DNA of 64,000 nt, taken from contig CAUEEP010000933.1 in the NCBI GenBank assembly GCA_958450365.1, positions 1,807,001 to 1,871,000 on the forward strand, read 5' to 3'. This DNA comes from Mesorhabditis belari (taxonomy: Eukaryota > Nematoda > Chromadorea > Rhabditida > Rhabditidae). The notes beneath the pieces are model-generated. The model was not told the origin of the DNA. It was given only the letters and a program-made list of their open reading frames with translations, and did no database searches. This document shows, in pieces, positions 46,301 to 57,170 of this stretch. The stretch's first letter is position 1, and every line of letters starts with the position of its first letter. A program made the translations under genes and the position numbers.

Positions 46301-49300
46301 TCGTGCATTTTTATCGGCTATCGTTGGACAAAAGCTCGATCAATTTTGTAGAATCTGGCAGCGGCATGAACGGAGACTTCGCGAGTCATTTTTGAAGCAT
46401 CGAGTCTTCGCATCTATTGCTTTTTTCTTTCGCTTTAACTTGTTTGTTCCCTAGTTTGCTTCTTTGTCCGACTTCACGTGCAATTCTTCGTTCAATTCAC
46501 GTTGATTTTCTTGTCCTTTTCTTGTCCTTCTTCAAAGAATCTGGGTCATGCTCATGTCGATCGCGAAACGCTTCAAAGTCATCCCATCGATCGCTTCCTG
46601 ATCGCTTCCTGATCCCTTCGTGATCACTTCCTGATCGCTTCGTGATCGCTTCGTGATCGCTTCCTGATCCCTTCGTGATCGCTTCCTGGTCGCTTCGTGA
46701 TCGCTCATCAAGCCTAAAAAAATAAAATTATCAAAGAAAACGAGAAAAGAAATGCTAGAAAAGCAGTAAAAAGGAGAAGAATTAAATGAAAATTTTATTT
46801 TATTTTTTATTTTATAAGCTAAAAAGCGAAAAGCCGAATATCTTTATATTTCTCCTAGACATTAAGATATTCAGTTAAGGGGCGCTATTATTACAGGTAT
46901 TTATTCGCTCTGCTTTCTGCTTTCTTTCACTTTTATATTTGAAATTTTTTTGATCAAATCCAGCCAACAAGTCTGCCACTCACCCTAGTCAAAATTCGAA
47001 TAAATTCTATTTTTCTAGAAGTCAACGCTTTCGAATTTGACAGCATTTTCGCTTTATATGACCATTCGCAATCTTTTGAAACATTTCTTTTCAAAATTTT
47101 CTTTCAAATCAATTCTGAAGCTCAATTCCCAATAAATCTATCGAAGTTTTCTATATTTTTCAATTTTTCACTTCTTTTCCATCAACTTTCCTCTTTTTGA
47201 GCCAAATTTTATGCGATTTCCCCGACTCCCGACTGAATTCGCAAAAATCATCTCGAAATCATCTCGAAAATCACTCATTAATTTTTGCTTTTTGTCTTTT
47301 TATCTGAAATTTTTTGTGTTTTTCAATTCTCAATTAAGGGGTACAAGTCTGGGAATTTGCACTCAACAGGCATCACTTCGAAAAAGCGATTTTTCTCGAA
47401 ATTTCCCAATTTTCGAACGATGCTGAGGGAATAGTGCCGATTTCGTCAAAGTATTCACGCTAGATTTCTCGCCAAATGCCAAGCTGGATATCATCGTCGA
47501 GTTACACGAGGATAGAGAGGATATTCGATAATTGATTTCCGAGATGGGCTCCGGCTCATCGGCTCCCAAAGCCGCCCCACCGCCGCCAGCGACTGAAGAG
47601 AAAAGCCCTGAAGCCGAGCAACCGCAAACCGATCCCCGTTTACCATATTCGAATTTTCGCGAAGTTTTCACGCTAAAGAATTTCTGGAAAACGATAAGGA
47701 GAAACGAGAAAGATTGCGGGAAAGCCATGTTTGCTAGGTAGTATCAATTTAATGTTTAGAGTTGTTTTAAAATGCTTTTTTTTAAGCCAAGTTTAAACCA
47801 AAGCTTGTTTCTATCTGGTTTTTCTTTTTCTTTTTCTTTACCCTATTGGAACCGTATTAGATCCGTATTGGATCAAAAAAAGAACCGTATTGAAACGAGT
47901 TTCTTTCCCAAATTCAAATTAGTTATCTTGTTGGACTTTCAGGAAAAGCCTGGACAGCCTAGACCTGGCTGTCCAGCCTGGACATTCGATTTGTTTAAAT
48001 TTTAAGCTTTCAAAGCTCGTCGATGAATCGATTTACATTGTTTTTCTCTTTTTCAAAATTCTTTTTAGGGCTTGTATTTTTGCCGGCTGACGTAGGCTGT
48101 CTTCATTTTGTAGCCAAGAAAATTTCCCACAAAAATCATGGCTTTTGGTAGTGGATTAAATTAGGAAAGATGTGCTAGACGCTTAGAAAAATAAAATGAA
48201 AATGATATTATTAGGGAAAATGATGTTATTATTCAACAATATTGTATTTTTTAAAATTTAGATACCTCAAGCAACAACCTGACAACAAAGCAATGTATGC
48301 AAAGCTGAAAAATGTTGATGTATCGACGCTTGATGCGGCTTGTAGTGATACTGGTTTTGAAACAATTGCCGCAAATTATTTAAAGGTGAATTTTAAAACA
48401 TTTTCCGTAAACCATTGCTGTTGATTTAGGTATTTGATGATGTCGTTCAAGCGGTTGAAGAGAAACCGGGTGACGTGCAAGCGGCTTGTGATCGATTGAC
48501 GGCTGTAGGAAAAATGCATCGAACAAAGGTGGGCAAGGTTTTTGGCTCGTTGTTATACAACACTCAAAGATTGATTCTTTGAGCTATGGTCCGCAATTTA
48601 GCCAATCTCTAGAGAGTAGTTGATTAGGTGAAAAGTTCGCAAACAAACTTTCCCCAAAGCATTAGCCACAACAATTTCCTTGTTTAAAGAAGTCCCTGGC
48701 TTTTGGCTTTACGAAAAGATCTACTTTTAAACAAATCTTTAAGCAGGAATGTACAGAGTTGAGCAAAATTACCCGAACAACTTTTGTTGACAAGTAGTTC
48801 TCGCATTTATTTCAAAGTGTCAAGTGTTATATAGAGAATTGTAGCGCTTAATCTTGGCTACATTTATCTACTAAAAGCTTTTCAATCGGATGTATACAGA
48901 TCATTTAACAAACGCTTGAATGATCACTAATCCCCTATCCGACGTGCTGCCATTTTTAACGTTTTTCTGCATAAAAAATTGTTCAAAAAAGGTTTTGTCA
49001 ATATTATTTAACATCATTAATAATATTAAAGATAACTTTGAATGGTTTTGGCTAATTTGTTTGGCGGTTTGGCTAATGGCTAATCAAAATCATGCAAAAT
49101 CTAGCTTCTTTAGAGAAAAAGTTGAAAGTTGATCATTTTTTGCTATTTAGTTCACATGAATATCTCGTTATAGCGCTGAAATTGTTGGAAATAATTTGTT
49201 ATGCAATAATGTTATATAATGCAATAATAATAATGCACACAAATTTTATTAGATAAAGTCTTTTAGATAAAAATGTAGAAAATCGTTTAAAAATGGCATC

Positions 49301-49858
49301 GTGGGATTGACTCGATTCAAACGCTTGTTAAATGATCTGCATAAATCCGATTGAGAAGCTTTTAGTAGATAAATGTAGCGAAGGTTAAGCGCTACAATTC
49401 CCTATATAACACTTGACACTTTGAAATAAATGCGAGAACTACTTGTCAAAAAAAGTTGTTAGGGTAATTTTGCTCAACTCTGTACATTCCTGCTTAAAGA
49501 TTTGTTTAAAAGTAGATCTTTTCGTAAAGCCAAAAGCCAGGGACTTCAAAAAAAGTTGTTAGCGTAATTTTGTTCAAGGCTCAACAAGTCCAGACTCAAG
49601 ATCAGGCTAATAATCTGCCCTAAATCAGCTGTAGAACTCTTGTTATCTATCTATCGAATTATTGATTTACTTTTTTACTTTTACTTTTACTTTTAGGTCT
49701 CCGGCATGGACAGTTCGGCTTTTCAACAAATGGAGGAACCGTTTTTGTTTATGGTTGGTGATGTGCTGCAGGATCGTTTCAACGAGAAAGCCGAGACCTT
49801 ATTCCGAAAGTTTTTCCAATTTTGCCTCAAATATTTGCTTGAGGGCTTTAATAAGTAG
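43385..49858 (+). CDS. Nematode globin, isoform with upstream N-terminal exons
   Basis: Exons 43385-43497, 44206-44283, 48262-48385, 48430-48528 and 49697-49858 join in frame (191 codons; stop TAG 49856-49858). The ATG directly follows a CTTTCAG acceptor, suggesting trans-splicing. The N-terminal extension is highly charged (MSIFKKLKKDEKGAKG), and exon 44206-44283 gives the globin A helix (DFFTLKNYWKTVDRK). The shared exons give helices B-H, with the presumed proximal F8 His in AVGKMHRTKVSGM. By my alignment the distal E7 position is Ile (FETIAANYL) and CD1 is Tyr rather than Phe; both need checking. Nematode globins bind haem for oxygen sensing, redox or electron transfer. Skipping the second set of first exons (47544-47737) keeps the frame. 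The alternative is that the upstream exons belong to a separate, now incomplete duplicate. Confidence 0.75.
43507..43612. repeat. 9-bp minisatellite in globin intron 1
   Basis: About 11 units of AAACTAGAT. It starts about 10 bases after the exon 1 donor. Confidence 0.92.
43805..44075 (+). repeat. Repeat family B, two tandem units
   Basis: Each unit runs GAAAATTCGAATCCTAAAAA or similar, TAGTGTGACATCCAGATCGA or TAGAGTGACATCCAG, CAATTAAAATAAAATAGCTC, and ends ATCGCGAACTCTCTGCAG. Related copies lie at 3600-3985 and 32820-32945. Confidence 0.85.
44335..44470. repeat. AAAAGGAACCAAATTTGTAGAG repeat
   Basis: About six irregular units of AAAGGAACCAAATTTGTAGA (19-22 bp), in the globin intron just after the upstream A-helix exon. 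Confidence 0.88.
44935..45110. repeat. ATCTTTTATTATA repeat
   Basis: About ten units of AATCTTTTATTATAATCTTC-like sequence (about 16 bp) in the globin intron. Confidence 0.85.
45296..45352. repeat. TTAGGC/TCAGGC interstitial telomere-like repeat
   Basis: GGCTCAGGCTCAGGCTCAGG runs into four TTAGGC units ending near 45349. This is the nematode telomere hexamer with TCAGGC drift, as at 831-897. Confidence 0.8.
45975..46095 (+). tRNA. tRNA-like unit with long insertion
   Basis: TGGCCGATTGGCTAAGAG (A-box region) and GGGTTCAATCCC (B box) match the unit at 55062-55133, but about 50 extra bases lie between them. No T tract follows closely. It could be an intron-containing or decayed class II (Leu/Ser-like) tRNA; a pseudogene is most likely. 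Confidence 0.35.
46588..46710. repeat. GATCGCTTCCT/GATCGCTTCGT 11-bp minisatellite
   Basis: About ten units of 11 bp (GATCGCTTCCT, GATCGCTTCGT, GATCCCTTCGT). It lies in the globin intron or upstream of the second first exon. Confidence 0.9.
47544..49858 (+). CDS. Nematode globin, isoform with MGSGSS (probable myristoylated) N terminus
   Basis: First exon 47544-47737 starts MGSGSSAPKAAPP and ends with an A-helix segment (FTLKNFWKTIRRNEKDC) homologous to that of exon 44206-44283. It ends in the same phase (two bases AG) and joins the same downstream exons 48262-48385, 48430-48528 and 49697-49858; 193 codons including the stop. A Gly at position 2 followed by Ser at 5-6 fits the N-myristoylation pattern, so this form is probably membrane-attached, as known for some neuronal nematode globins. 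The linker is Pro/Ala/Glu-rich. Its 5' end has no obvious acceptor within 20 bases, so it likely has its own promoter or 5' UTR exon. Confidence 0.85.
48690..49546. mobile_element. Large fold-back element in the last globin intron
   Basis: Arms of about 230 bases (48690-48920 and 49312-49546) are inverted copies. The left arm starts AGTCCCTGGCTTTTGGCTTT and the right arm ends AAAGCCAAAAGCCAGGGACT. Inside are matching GTACAGAGTTGAGC / GCTCAACTCTGTAC and AACGCTTG / CAAGCGTT words. The central spacer of about 390 bases is AT-rich with no ORF of note. It resembles a fold-back or MITE-type transposon; a TSD is not clear. Confidence 0.85.
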
Positions 49859-50368
49859 ATTTTTGATATACCTCTAAAAGTCTCCTTTTGGCTTCTTTTC
49901 GCCTAGCATCTTGTCGTTATTTTGTCCGGTTCACACATTGATAAAACACCTAGTCGCAGCAAAGAAAACGTGTAGTGATGTTTTTCAGTTCATTCTTTTT
50001 TCTTCTTTAATTTGATTTTCTTCTTTAATCTGATTTTCTAATGAGTTTTGAAATTTTTATCGCAACTTTTCACAAATTCAAATTAGTTTTTTGCATTGCG
50101 TTGCGTTGCCTAGTGTGCAAAAGTGGCGTATCATATTTACCGGCAATAATCGAATTTTTTTTTCTTCCTTTTTGTAAAACCCGGGTTAAACCCGTGATTT
50201 TTCATCACAAAATACAACAAAAAAAAACTTCTCACAATTCCTCTTTTTTTTTCTTTTTAATCTGCATTTTCCGGCTGATGAATTTCTTCTTTTTTTTTCA
50301 CGGATTTGCTCACACTCGCCATCCATTTTTTGATAGTTATTCAATGTGTTTGTTTTTTTCTGTATTCA
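49859..50368. other. 3' region of the globin gene
   Basis: About 500 bases of T-rich sequence after the globin stop. A pyrimidine-rich open frame here (50041-50415) has no recognisable features and is probably not coding. Confidence 0.6.
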
Positions 50369-50859
50369 AGGGAGTGGGACAAATGCGACCTTTTTTTGCG
50401 CACCTTGCCCATTAGCGCACCTTTTTTCGCGTTTTAAAAAAGCTAATATTAAACTAAAGCTCTAAAAAGCTAATATTAACCAATTTCTATTCCAAAAGTT
50501 GCTTTTCTAGGTAATTTGAGGGTGCCGAATTCGAAATTTTGACATATCAGAGCGTGTGGAACCAATTTGAAAGACAAAACGGGCTAGATCAAATGACAAT
50601 TGTTGCGTAGAATTACAATTGTTGATTTTTCTCTTTGTATAACTCCGTCCGTTCGCTTCCACAAGCTCTGATATGCCAAAATTTCGATTCTACGCCCTAA
50701 AATTACCTAAAAAAACAACTTTTGGAATAGAAATTGGTTAATATTAGCTTTTAGAGCTTTTTAAAACGCGAAAAAAGGTGCGCTAATGGGCAAGGTGCGA
50801 AAAAAAAAGGTGCGCAAATATCCGGGTGCGCAAAAAAAGGTCGCATATGTCCCACTCCC
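50369..50859. mobile_element. MITE family with GGGAGTGGGACA ends, copy 2
   Basis: Same family as 15783-16256: ends GGGAGTGGGACAAATGCG and CCCACTCCC, TTGCCCATTAGCGCACC near both ends, and inner GTAGAATTACAATTGTTG. Flanking GTATTCA occurs on both sides (about 50362 and 50860), a possible 6-7-bp target duplication. Confidence 0.85.
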
Positions 50860-51334
50860 GTATTCAGCTAAAAACTCTATTTTTCTTGTTGCTTTGAAAT
50901 TTTCAATTTCTAAATATCCCCAGCTTTTCAAGTTAATTTTTTTTTTGGATTCTGTACATATTTTCAAAAAAATTTAATTCCAAAATGATAGATTTAATAT
51001 TCTTTTCGACGTTCAAACGTTGAGAATGTTTGTTTTTTTGCAATTCCTTACGCTATTGTTCTTTTTCATTTTTTTTGGGAATCAATCTCGTGATCTCAAA
51101 TGTTTTTACTCTTTTTTTTTCTTCTATGAAGCCCGATTTATGAGCAGAAAAATAAAAGATGAATACAGCAATGTTTAAAATAGACAAAATGAGCATATTG
51201 CGCATTGGATTTATCAAATTTGGGATTTTATGTTTAAAAGTAGACCCTGTTGAATGATTGAGATTACCCGTAATCAAAAAATGAAACCGCACAGCAAATC
51301 TAGCTAAACATAAGAACGAAATGATAAAGCAAAA

Positions 51335-52085
51335 CGAAATGAACGATTATAAACGATTATAAACAATTATAAACAATTATAAACAATTATAAACAATTAT
51401 AAACAAGTATAAACGATTTAAAACGAGTATAAACGATTTAAAACGAGTATAAACGATTATAAACGAGTATAAACGATCATAAACTATTATAAACGAGTAT
51501 AAACGAGTATAAAAGATTATAAACAATTATAAACAATTATTAGGTTGATGCAAAAGTCTTTTTCATTTTTTTCGTACTTCCGTTAAAAAGTAACAAATGC
51601 ACCAATTGAACAACGGTTTATTGCATTCGAAAGGCCAATTATTTTTCTGCAAAATGACATTAAAACGAGTTTAAAATGTCTTATGTCTAGATTTTTTTGA
51701 GACCCTGAAGTCGGGTAGTCAAAAAAGGCGACGGCTCGATGATGCATTTTAGACGCTTTAGCTAAGGAAACCAATCTTGATGTTAATAAATAAAAGATAG
51801 AGCACAAAAAGTTAGATATTTTTTCAGATTTTCAGAGAAATTGATTCAGCCAATTTCTTTATAGAGGTTTTTATAGATTTTTATGAAAAACCCGTTTTCA
51901 CTCTCGAATTTGCTTGAAAGTGAACCCAAATTGACAAAAGATGGGAATTGAACAATAAACACTTTCATTTAGAGCAAACCATAGGTTAATTGATGACTTT
52001 GTTATTTTTCAAAAGAAGGACGAAAAAAATGAAAAAGACTTTTGCATCAACCTAATATAAACGAGTATAAACGATTATAAACCAC
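51335..52085. repeat. 10-bp ATAAACGATT minisatellite, split by a mariner-type MITE
   Basis: Units ATAAACGATT / ATAAACAATT / ATAAACGAGT run from about 51335 to 51539 and resume at 52056-52082. The phosphate transporter stop codon lies within the last unit (52075-52077). Confidence 0.9.
51540..52055. mobile_element. Complete mariner-type MITE (copy 2)
   Basis: The 516-bp element has inverted ends TTAGGTTGATGCAAAAGTCT and AGACTTTTGCATCAACCTAA, flanked by TA on both sides. These are typical Tc1/mariner features. It encodes no intact transposase. Its right half matches the window's first 255 bases. It was inserted into the ATAAACGATT array. Confidence 0.9.
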
Positions 52086-55000
52086 AAGCATACTTGAGTC
52101 CGATCATAATCGCTGCCGAGATTAAACCTAAAGTTATTTAAGAAATAATCTAGTCAATTTTTCATTGTCCAACCTGCAATTGGTAATGTGACAATCCACG
52201 AGAAAGCAATATTTCTGAAGATTTTCCATTTAATTCCCTCTCCCGATTTCACCGTCCCAACAAACACCACTGAACCCACCTAGAATCAATCATTTCGTTA
52301 ATTTGTCTTTGATTCACTAGGCAAAACAAAAACTAGGCAAACCAAAAACTCACTAGGCAATGCGTTGTTGAAATCGGCAATCCCAACTTTGAGGCTATCA
52401 ATGCGGTCAGTGCGGCACCGAACTCGATCGTGAAACCACTAGAAACATTTGATTGAGTTAATCATTTAAAAGTTGATCATTTAAAACATCATTTTACCTA
52501 GCCGGATTCACTTCACTCATATTTGTGCCAACTGTTTTGATCACTCGATGCCCGAGAATCCAAAGCCCCACACAAATGCCGACAACTAAAATTAAAAGAT
52601 CAGCAATACAATAGAGTACAGCAGTACAGCAGTACACCAAGACAGCATACAAAAAAATTAATGCGAACAACTCACCTCCATAAAGTAAAACATAGATTGG
52701 TGTCGGCTTGTCTTGATAAACATTTTCATCTTGATACATTGACACCATAGCAGCTAGAGGCGCGATAGCGTTTCTAAAAGGAAAACGTTTTCTAAAGCTT
52801 TTCAATGAAGCATTTCAATGATTTGAAAATCAAGCCTTTAAAAGTTAAAGTTAAATTTAAAAGACGTTAAAGTTAAAGCTAAAGTTAAAAGCTCAAGTTA
52901 AAGCTAAAGTTAAAGCTAAAGTTAAAAGCTAACGTTAAAAGCTAAAGTTAAAGCTAAAGTTAAAAGCTAACGTTAAAGCTAACATTAAAGCTAACGTTAA
53001 AAGCTAACGTTAAAGCTAACGTTAAAGCTAACGTTAAAAGTCAAATAAAACAGCTTCAAAAAGCTTACGCAACATCATTGGCCCCGTGCGCAAAACCGGC
53101 AAAACAAGCGGTAAACGTTTGAATCGTCGTGAAAAGGGTTAGCGTTTCTTTATTCTCAACACGATCCTTTTTAGGCAAAAGCCATTTGAAGAAGCCTCGA
53201 ATACCTTAATTTAAACAACAAGAATAAGAATAATAATAATAACAAGAATAACAACAACAACAACAACAATAACAATAATAATAATAACAATAATTGGTTA
53301 AATTATGAGACAAAAAAAAACACTTATAGACCATTCAAAAGCCACATTTCCTAGAATCAAAAAAAAATGAAAAACCTGTAGCCGAAAGCTTTTCTTCTTG
53401 CTTCTCCTTTCTCCTTGCTTTTCTTCAACTCTCATCACCGCCAAATCGACTTGTGAGCTCTGTGACATAGTTTCTGGTGTTGGGATACCTAAAATGAAAT
53501 ATTTTAATCAAAATCACAAATCTTCAATTGGTACTTTTTGCTTTCTGGTTGTCGATGTCAATGCCAATAACGATGTCATTCGTGTATGCGCCGCGTTTCT
53601 TCTTCTCCAAACTTGTCAGGGCTAAAGTTTAAGCAATTGTTATAGAGTTAAATTGCGAAAAGATTTACAACAATATTTACAACAACAACAACAAACAACA
53701 ATAACAACAACAATAACCTTGAGCCGTTCTGGCTCTCACTCGTGGCACCATCACGAATTGAATGATTAAAGCGGTGAGTAGGCCGACACTCAATGAGATC
53801 ACGATCGCCAACCAGAGGGGCACAGCGGAGATGTGCAGGACTAAAAAAGATTGTGCAGTCTAATGAGGCGATTGTTTTTCAGCTTTGAAACCGTCTACTC
53901 ACCTTTTGAGCCCTGATAAGTGACCATGAAAGCGTTGAAAGTGAAACAAAAGAAGAAGAAAATTGGCATCGCTTTCAGACCGCATTCGAGCGGGTTTTTC
54001 TGAAAGTTGCGACTTTGATGAAAGAAAAAATGATTAATGACTGTCGAGCGGAAGGTTTTCAACAATTTTAACAAAACAAAAACCTTACCCTTCTCAAAAC
54101 GGCATGATCGACGATCAGGTAAACGGTTGTCGACATGAGCCCAGAGAAAATCGGAGAAATGAACCATGAGGCAACTGAAAGGTCAACGATTCAACGATTT
54201 CTTCAAAAACGAACCAATATTGATGACGGTTCTCCATTTAATTCCGTTCAGTCCTTTCAAAACAATTGAAAAGCCGAGCGTCGAGCCGACAATTGAATGA
54301 GTTGTAGAAATCGGTAATTGGAGGAGAGTCGCGATCATCAACCATGTTGAACAGCCTCAAGGAAAAGAAATTAAAGCTTTCAAATGACAGATGGACAGAC
54401 AGACGGGGGGGGCAGACAGACAGGCTGGTAGATAGACAGACAGACAGATAGATAGACAGACAAACAAACAAACAGACAGACAAACAAACAGACAAACAAA
54501 CAAACTCACCTCCCAAAATAGCCAATTGTCCAATCATCAACATTTTCGGTTCAGCCTCGTACAGCCCAATGTCGACGACAGATTTGCGCATCGTATCAAT
54601 CACATTGTAGCCTGGGAAATTCGGGGTTACTGGGCAAACCTTGTAGGCAGAAGGAAAATTTCGGCAACTAAACCCACCGACTAACACCGATCCGAGAGTC
54701 TCGAAAATTGTCGCCAAAATGTAGGCTTGTATAAGAGTCAACACTTTGCTTCCCACTGATGTACCTGGATGGGGAAATTTACAAAATTTACAAAAATAGC
54801 TTTCAAGATCAAGAGATAAATCAAGAGATAAATCAAAGAGTTCATTGAAATCATTTGAAATTTTGGTGTAGTTGTAGCCACAAACCGAAAGCATTTGCCA
54901 CATCGTTTGCGCCTAGAAATTCGAAAATATTTAAATCCAATTTCATAAAGGATTATTACCCATTCCAAAACCAAGCAAGAATGCCAAAATGATACCGACG

Positions 55001-55304
55001 ATTAAAGCCCATAGAGTGTCGTGCTAAAATCGTTTTTATTGAAGGCCTTCAGGCTGCTCTCATAGCCGACTGGCTAAGAGTCTTGTCTCTTACTCGAGAG
55101 GTCGAGGGTTCAATCCCGCTGGCTGACTTTTTCTATTTTTTCGAAATGGATATAGGTTCTCTCTATATTTAGGGCTTAAGGATTGTTCTTTTGTATTGTT
55201 TAGACAATATTATTCATGTTAATATTAATTTTATATCGAATATCAATCTCGAATGCACTCACTTGAAACTCGCCCAGTGGGATAATCGTTGAGAAATCAG
55301 TCAT
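52075..55304 (-). CDS. Sodium-dependent phosphate transporter, PiT family (SLC20)
   Basis: Start ATG 55304-55302 ([14 protein letters not shown]), stop TAA 52077-52075. About 12 exons, among them 55263-55304, about 54957-55024 and 54890-54912. Both PiT signature halves are present: [12 protein letters not shown] near residue 40 and [20 protein letters not shown] in the second half (about 52740-53100), an internal inverted duplication typical of the family. Many hydrophobic segments ([27 protein letters not shown]-type, [19 protein letters not shown] at the C terminus) fit about 10-12 membrane spans. A hydrophilic central loop is encoded at about 53360-53630 ([20 protein letters not shown]). 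PiT proteins import inorganic phosphate with sodium across the plasma membrane. Intron 1 contains a tRNA-like unit; other introns hold simple repeats. The 3' flank is minisatellite plus MITE. Confidence 0.95.
52845..53045. repeat. GTTAAAGCTAAA minisatellite in PiT intron
   Basis: About 16 units of AAAGCTAAAGTTA / AAAGCTAACGTTA (12-13 bp). A separate AACAATAAT stretch lies at 53215-53290. Confidence 0.9.
54383..54506. repeat. GACA/AACA tetranucleotide repeat in PiT intron
   Basis: ACAGACAGACGGGG, GATAGACAGACAGACAGATA and ACAAACAAACAGACAGACAA units end about 10 bases before the next exon boundary. Confidence 0.9.
55058..55140 (+). tRNA. tRNA-like Pol III unit in PiT intron 1
   Basis: TAGCCGACTGGCTAAGAG (A-box region) and GGGTTCAATCCC (B box), with a following ACTTTTTC terminator and tRNA-like spacing of about 70 bases. 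A CTCTTACTCGAGAG hairpin sits at the anticodon position, but its loop is not standard. D- and acceptor-stem pairing is weak. It could be an unusual class II tRNA or, more likely, a tRNA-derived repeat. Confidence 0.45.
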
Positions 55305-55954
55305 TTTTTTTTTTTGAATCGATTTGGGTTTTTTTTAAGAAATCTAAAAGATTATAAAAGATTATAAAATTTGATTTTATATGCTAAAAGTATAAAAAGA
55401 AAGAAATAAAAAAAATCTTTTAAATGAACAAAATTAAAGACAAGAAAAGAAAAGAAAAGAAAAATGGCCGGTCACGGAGTATTTTTGAGGTTTTTTTGAA
55501 CTTTTTAAAGCCCTGAAGAATCAAGAAAGCATACTTTTAGCGACTTTAACCCAAAATCGAAATTAGCTTTCTTTTCTGTACCAAAATCCAAAGAATTTCT
55601 ATTGAGAACTCGCCGAAAATCACTGATCTTTCTTTATTCTCTTCTGTTTTTGAGAAGAAACACCTCTTTTTGTGCTTTTTTTTCGCCTTTAACTGACTCG
55701 GATTGACCGATCAACTGACCAAAAAGAAGAATTTCTCAAAAGTCAAGAAATCTAATTCGGATACCAATAGCTGGACCGTTGATCTCTTCGAAAAGGAAAA
55801 AAGAAAAAGATTCTACGAAAAATGGGCACTCTGGAGTGCACAGAGAAGGTTTATGGCTTGAAAATCTTGTAAAAGAACCGGATTTTAAAAATTCGAACGG
55901 AAATGGTCAATCTGGAGCGCATTGGAGAGATTTGACCGGAAAAAAATGCTGTCT

Positions 55955-56235
55955 GTCTGTCCATCCGTCCGTCTGTCCATCCGTCCGTCCGTCCATCCGT
56001 CTGTCCGCCTGTCCGTCCATCCGTCCGTCTGTCTATCTGTCCGTCTGTCCGTCCATCTGTCTGTCCGTCTGTCCGTCCATCCGTCCGTCTGTCTGTCTGT
56101 CCGTCTGTCCGTCCATCTGTCTGTCCGTCTGTCCGTCTGTCCGTCTGCCCATCCGTTTGTCCGTCTGTCCATCCGTTTGTCCGTCCGTCCATCCGTTTGT
56201 CCGTCATCCATCCGTCTCCCCGTCCATCCGTCTGT
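55955..56235. repeat. CCGT/CTGT/CCAT tetranucleotide array
   Basis: A 280-base array of CCGTCTGTCCGTCCATCCGT-type 4-bp units. Because the period is 4, it keeps long open frames on both strands that are not genes. Confidence 0.95.
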
Positions 56236-56859
56236 CACGCCTACGCGACAATACAAAGTACGTTAACGTAAAATTACAACGAAGTGAGCTAGAAAGCTGA
56301 AAATTTGTACTCGGGGGTTTTCGAGGGCGAGGAATCCGAATCTGCAATCAAATTTGTGCTACGTGCCCTCAGTACCCCTAAGTAGAGTGCGGCCGTGTAG
56401 CTGATTTTTGTAGCATCAGAAAATTTGAGTAAAAAGTTGTGAATTGTTTAAAATTAATGTAAAAGCTAGCAATATTGAAACAAGAAAAAAATGATATTGA
56501 AGCGAAAATGTAAATTCCGAAATTTTTCAGCGCGTAAACAGGATTATTCGAATTCGAAAAATACCCAAAAATAGGTCGCCCTTTGGAAATTTTAAAAACC
56601 CTGAGACTACCTTATCAATGTCGAAAAATTTCGAAAGACAAATGTTGACATATAAAGTTTCCTTTCATATAAATTTTCTTTTCATATAAAGTTTCTTTTC
56701 CGTTTAACCTTTCAAATAACAAAAGACTGCTAGCTGAGTGATTTCTTTGCTGTTTAAAGCAAAAAAAAACGATCCTCTATAGACATTGGATTCGGAAATG
56801 TTCTGGAAAAGATTTTACATCGAAAATGACTACAAAATAAAACTTTAAACACCGGAAAA

Positions 56860-57170
56860 GTCAAACTGGAACGCACAGAGGTTTTTTTATGAAAAAAAAT
56901 GAGGGAAATTCGATGTTTTAAGGAAGTCGTCAATCTGGACTGGTCAAACGCCATTGAAAAACGGGTTTAGATTCAAGTTTTTAGATTTTTTTTAATTTAA
57001 AGGCTCAAACTGGAACGCACAGAGGACTTTTTATGAAAAAAAATGAGGGAAATTCGGTGTTTTAAGGAAGTCGTCAATCTGGACTGGTCAAACGCTATTG
57101 AAAAACGGGTTTAGATTCATGTTTTAGATTTTTTTAAATTTAAAGGCTCAAACTGGAACGCACAGAGGTG
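56860..57170. repeat. Three units with CTGGAACGCACAGAGG
   Basis: CTGGAACGCACAGAGG occurs at about 56866, 57009 and 57152. The first two continue with AAAAAAAATGAGGGAAATTC, GTTTTAAGGAAGTCGTCAAT and CTGGACTGGTCAAACGC. Period is about 143 bp. Confidence 0.88.

Noticed and set aside
50041..50415. A 124-codon open frame after the globin gene
   Set aside because: Phe/Leu-rich translation of a T-rich 3' flank that runs into a MITE; no signal of coding.
55779..56300. Long overlapping open frames on both strands (up to 173 codons)
   Set aside because: They are produced by a 4-bp repeat array, which stays open in several frames; the products are pure repeats.
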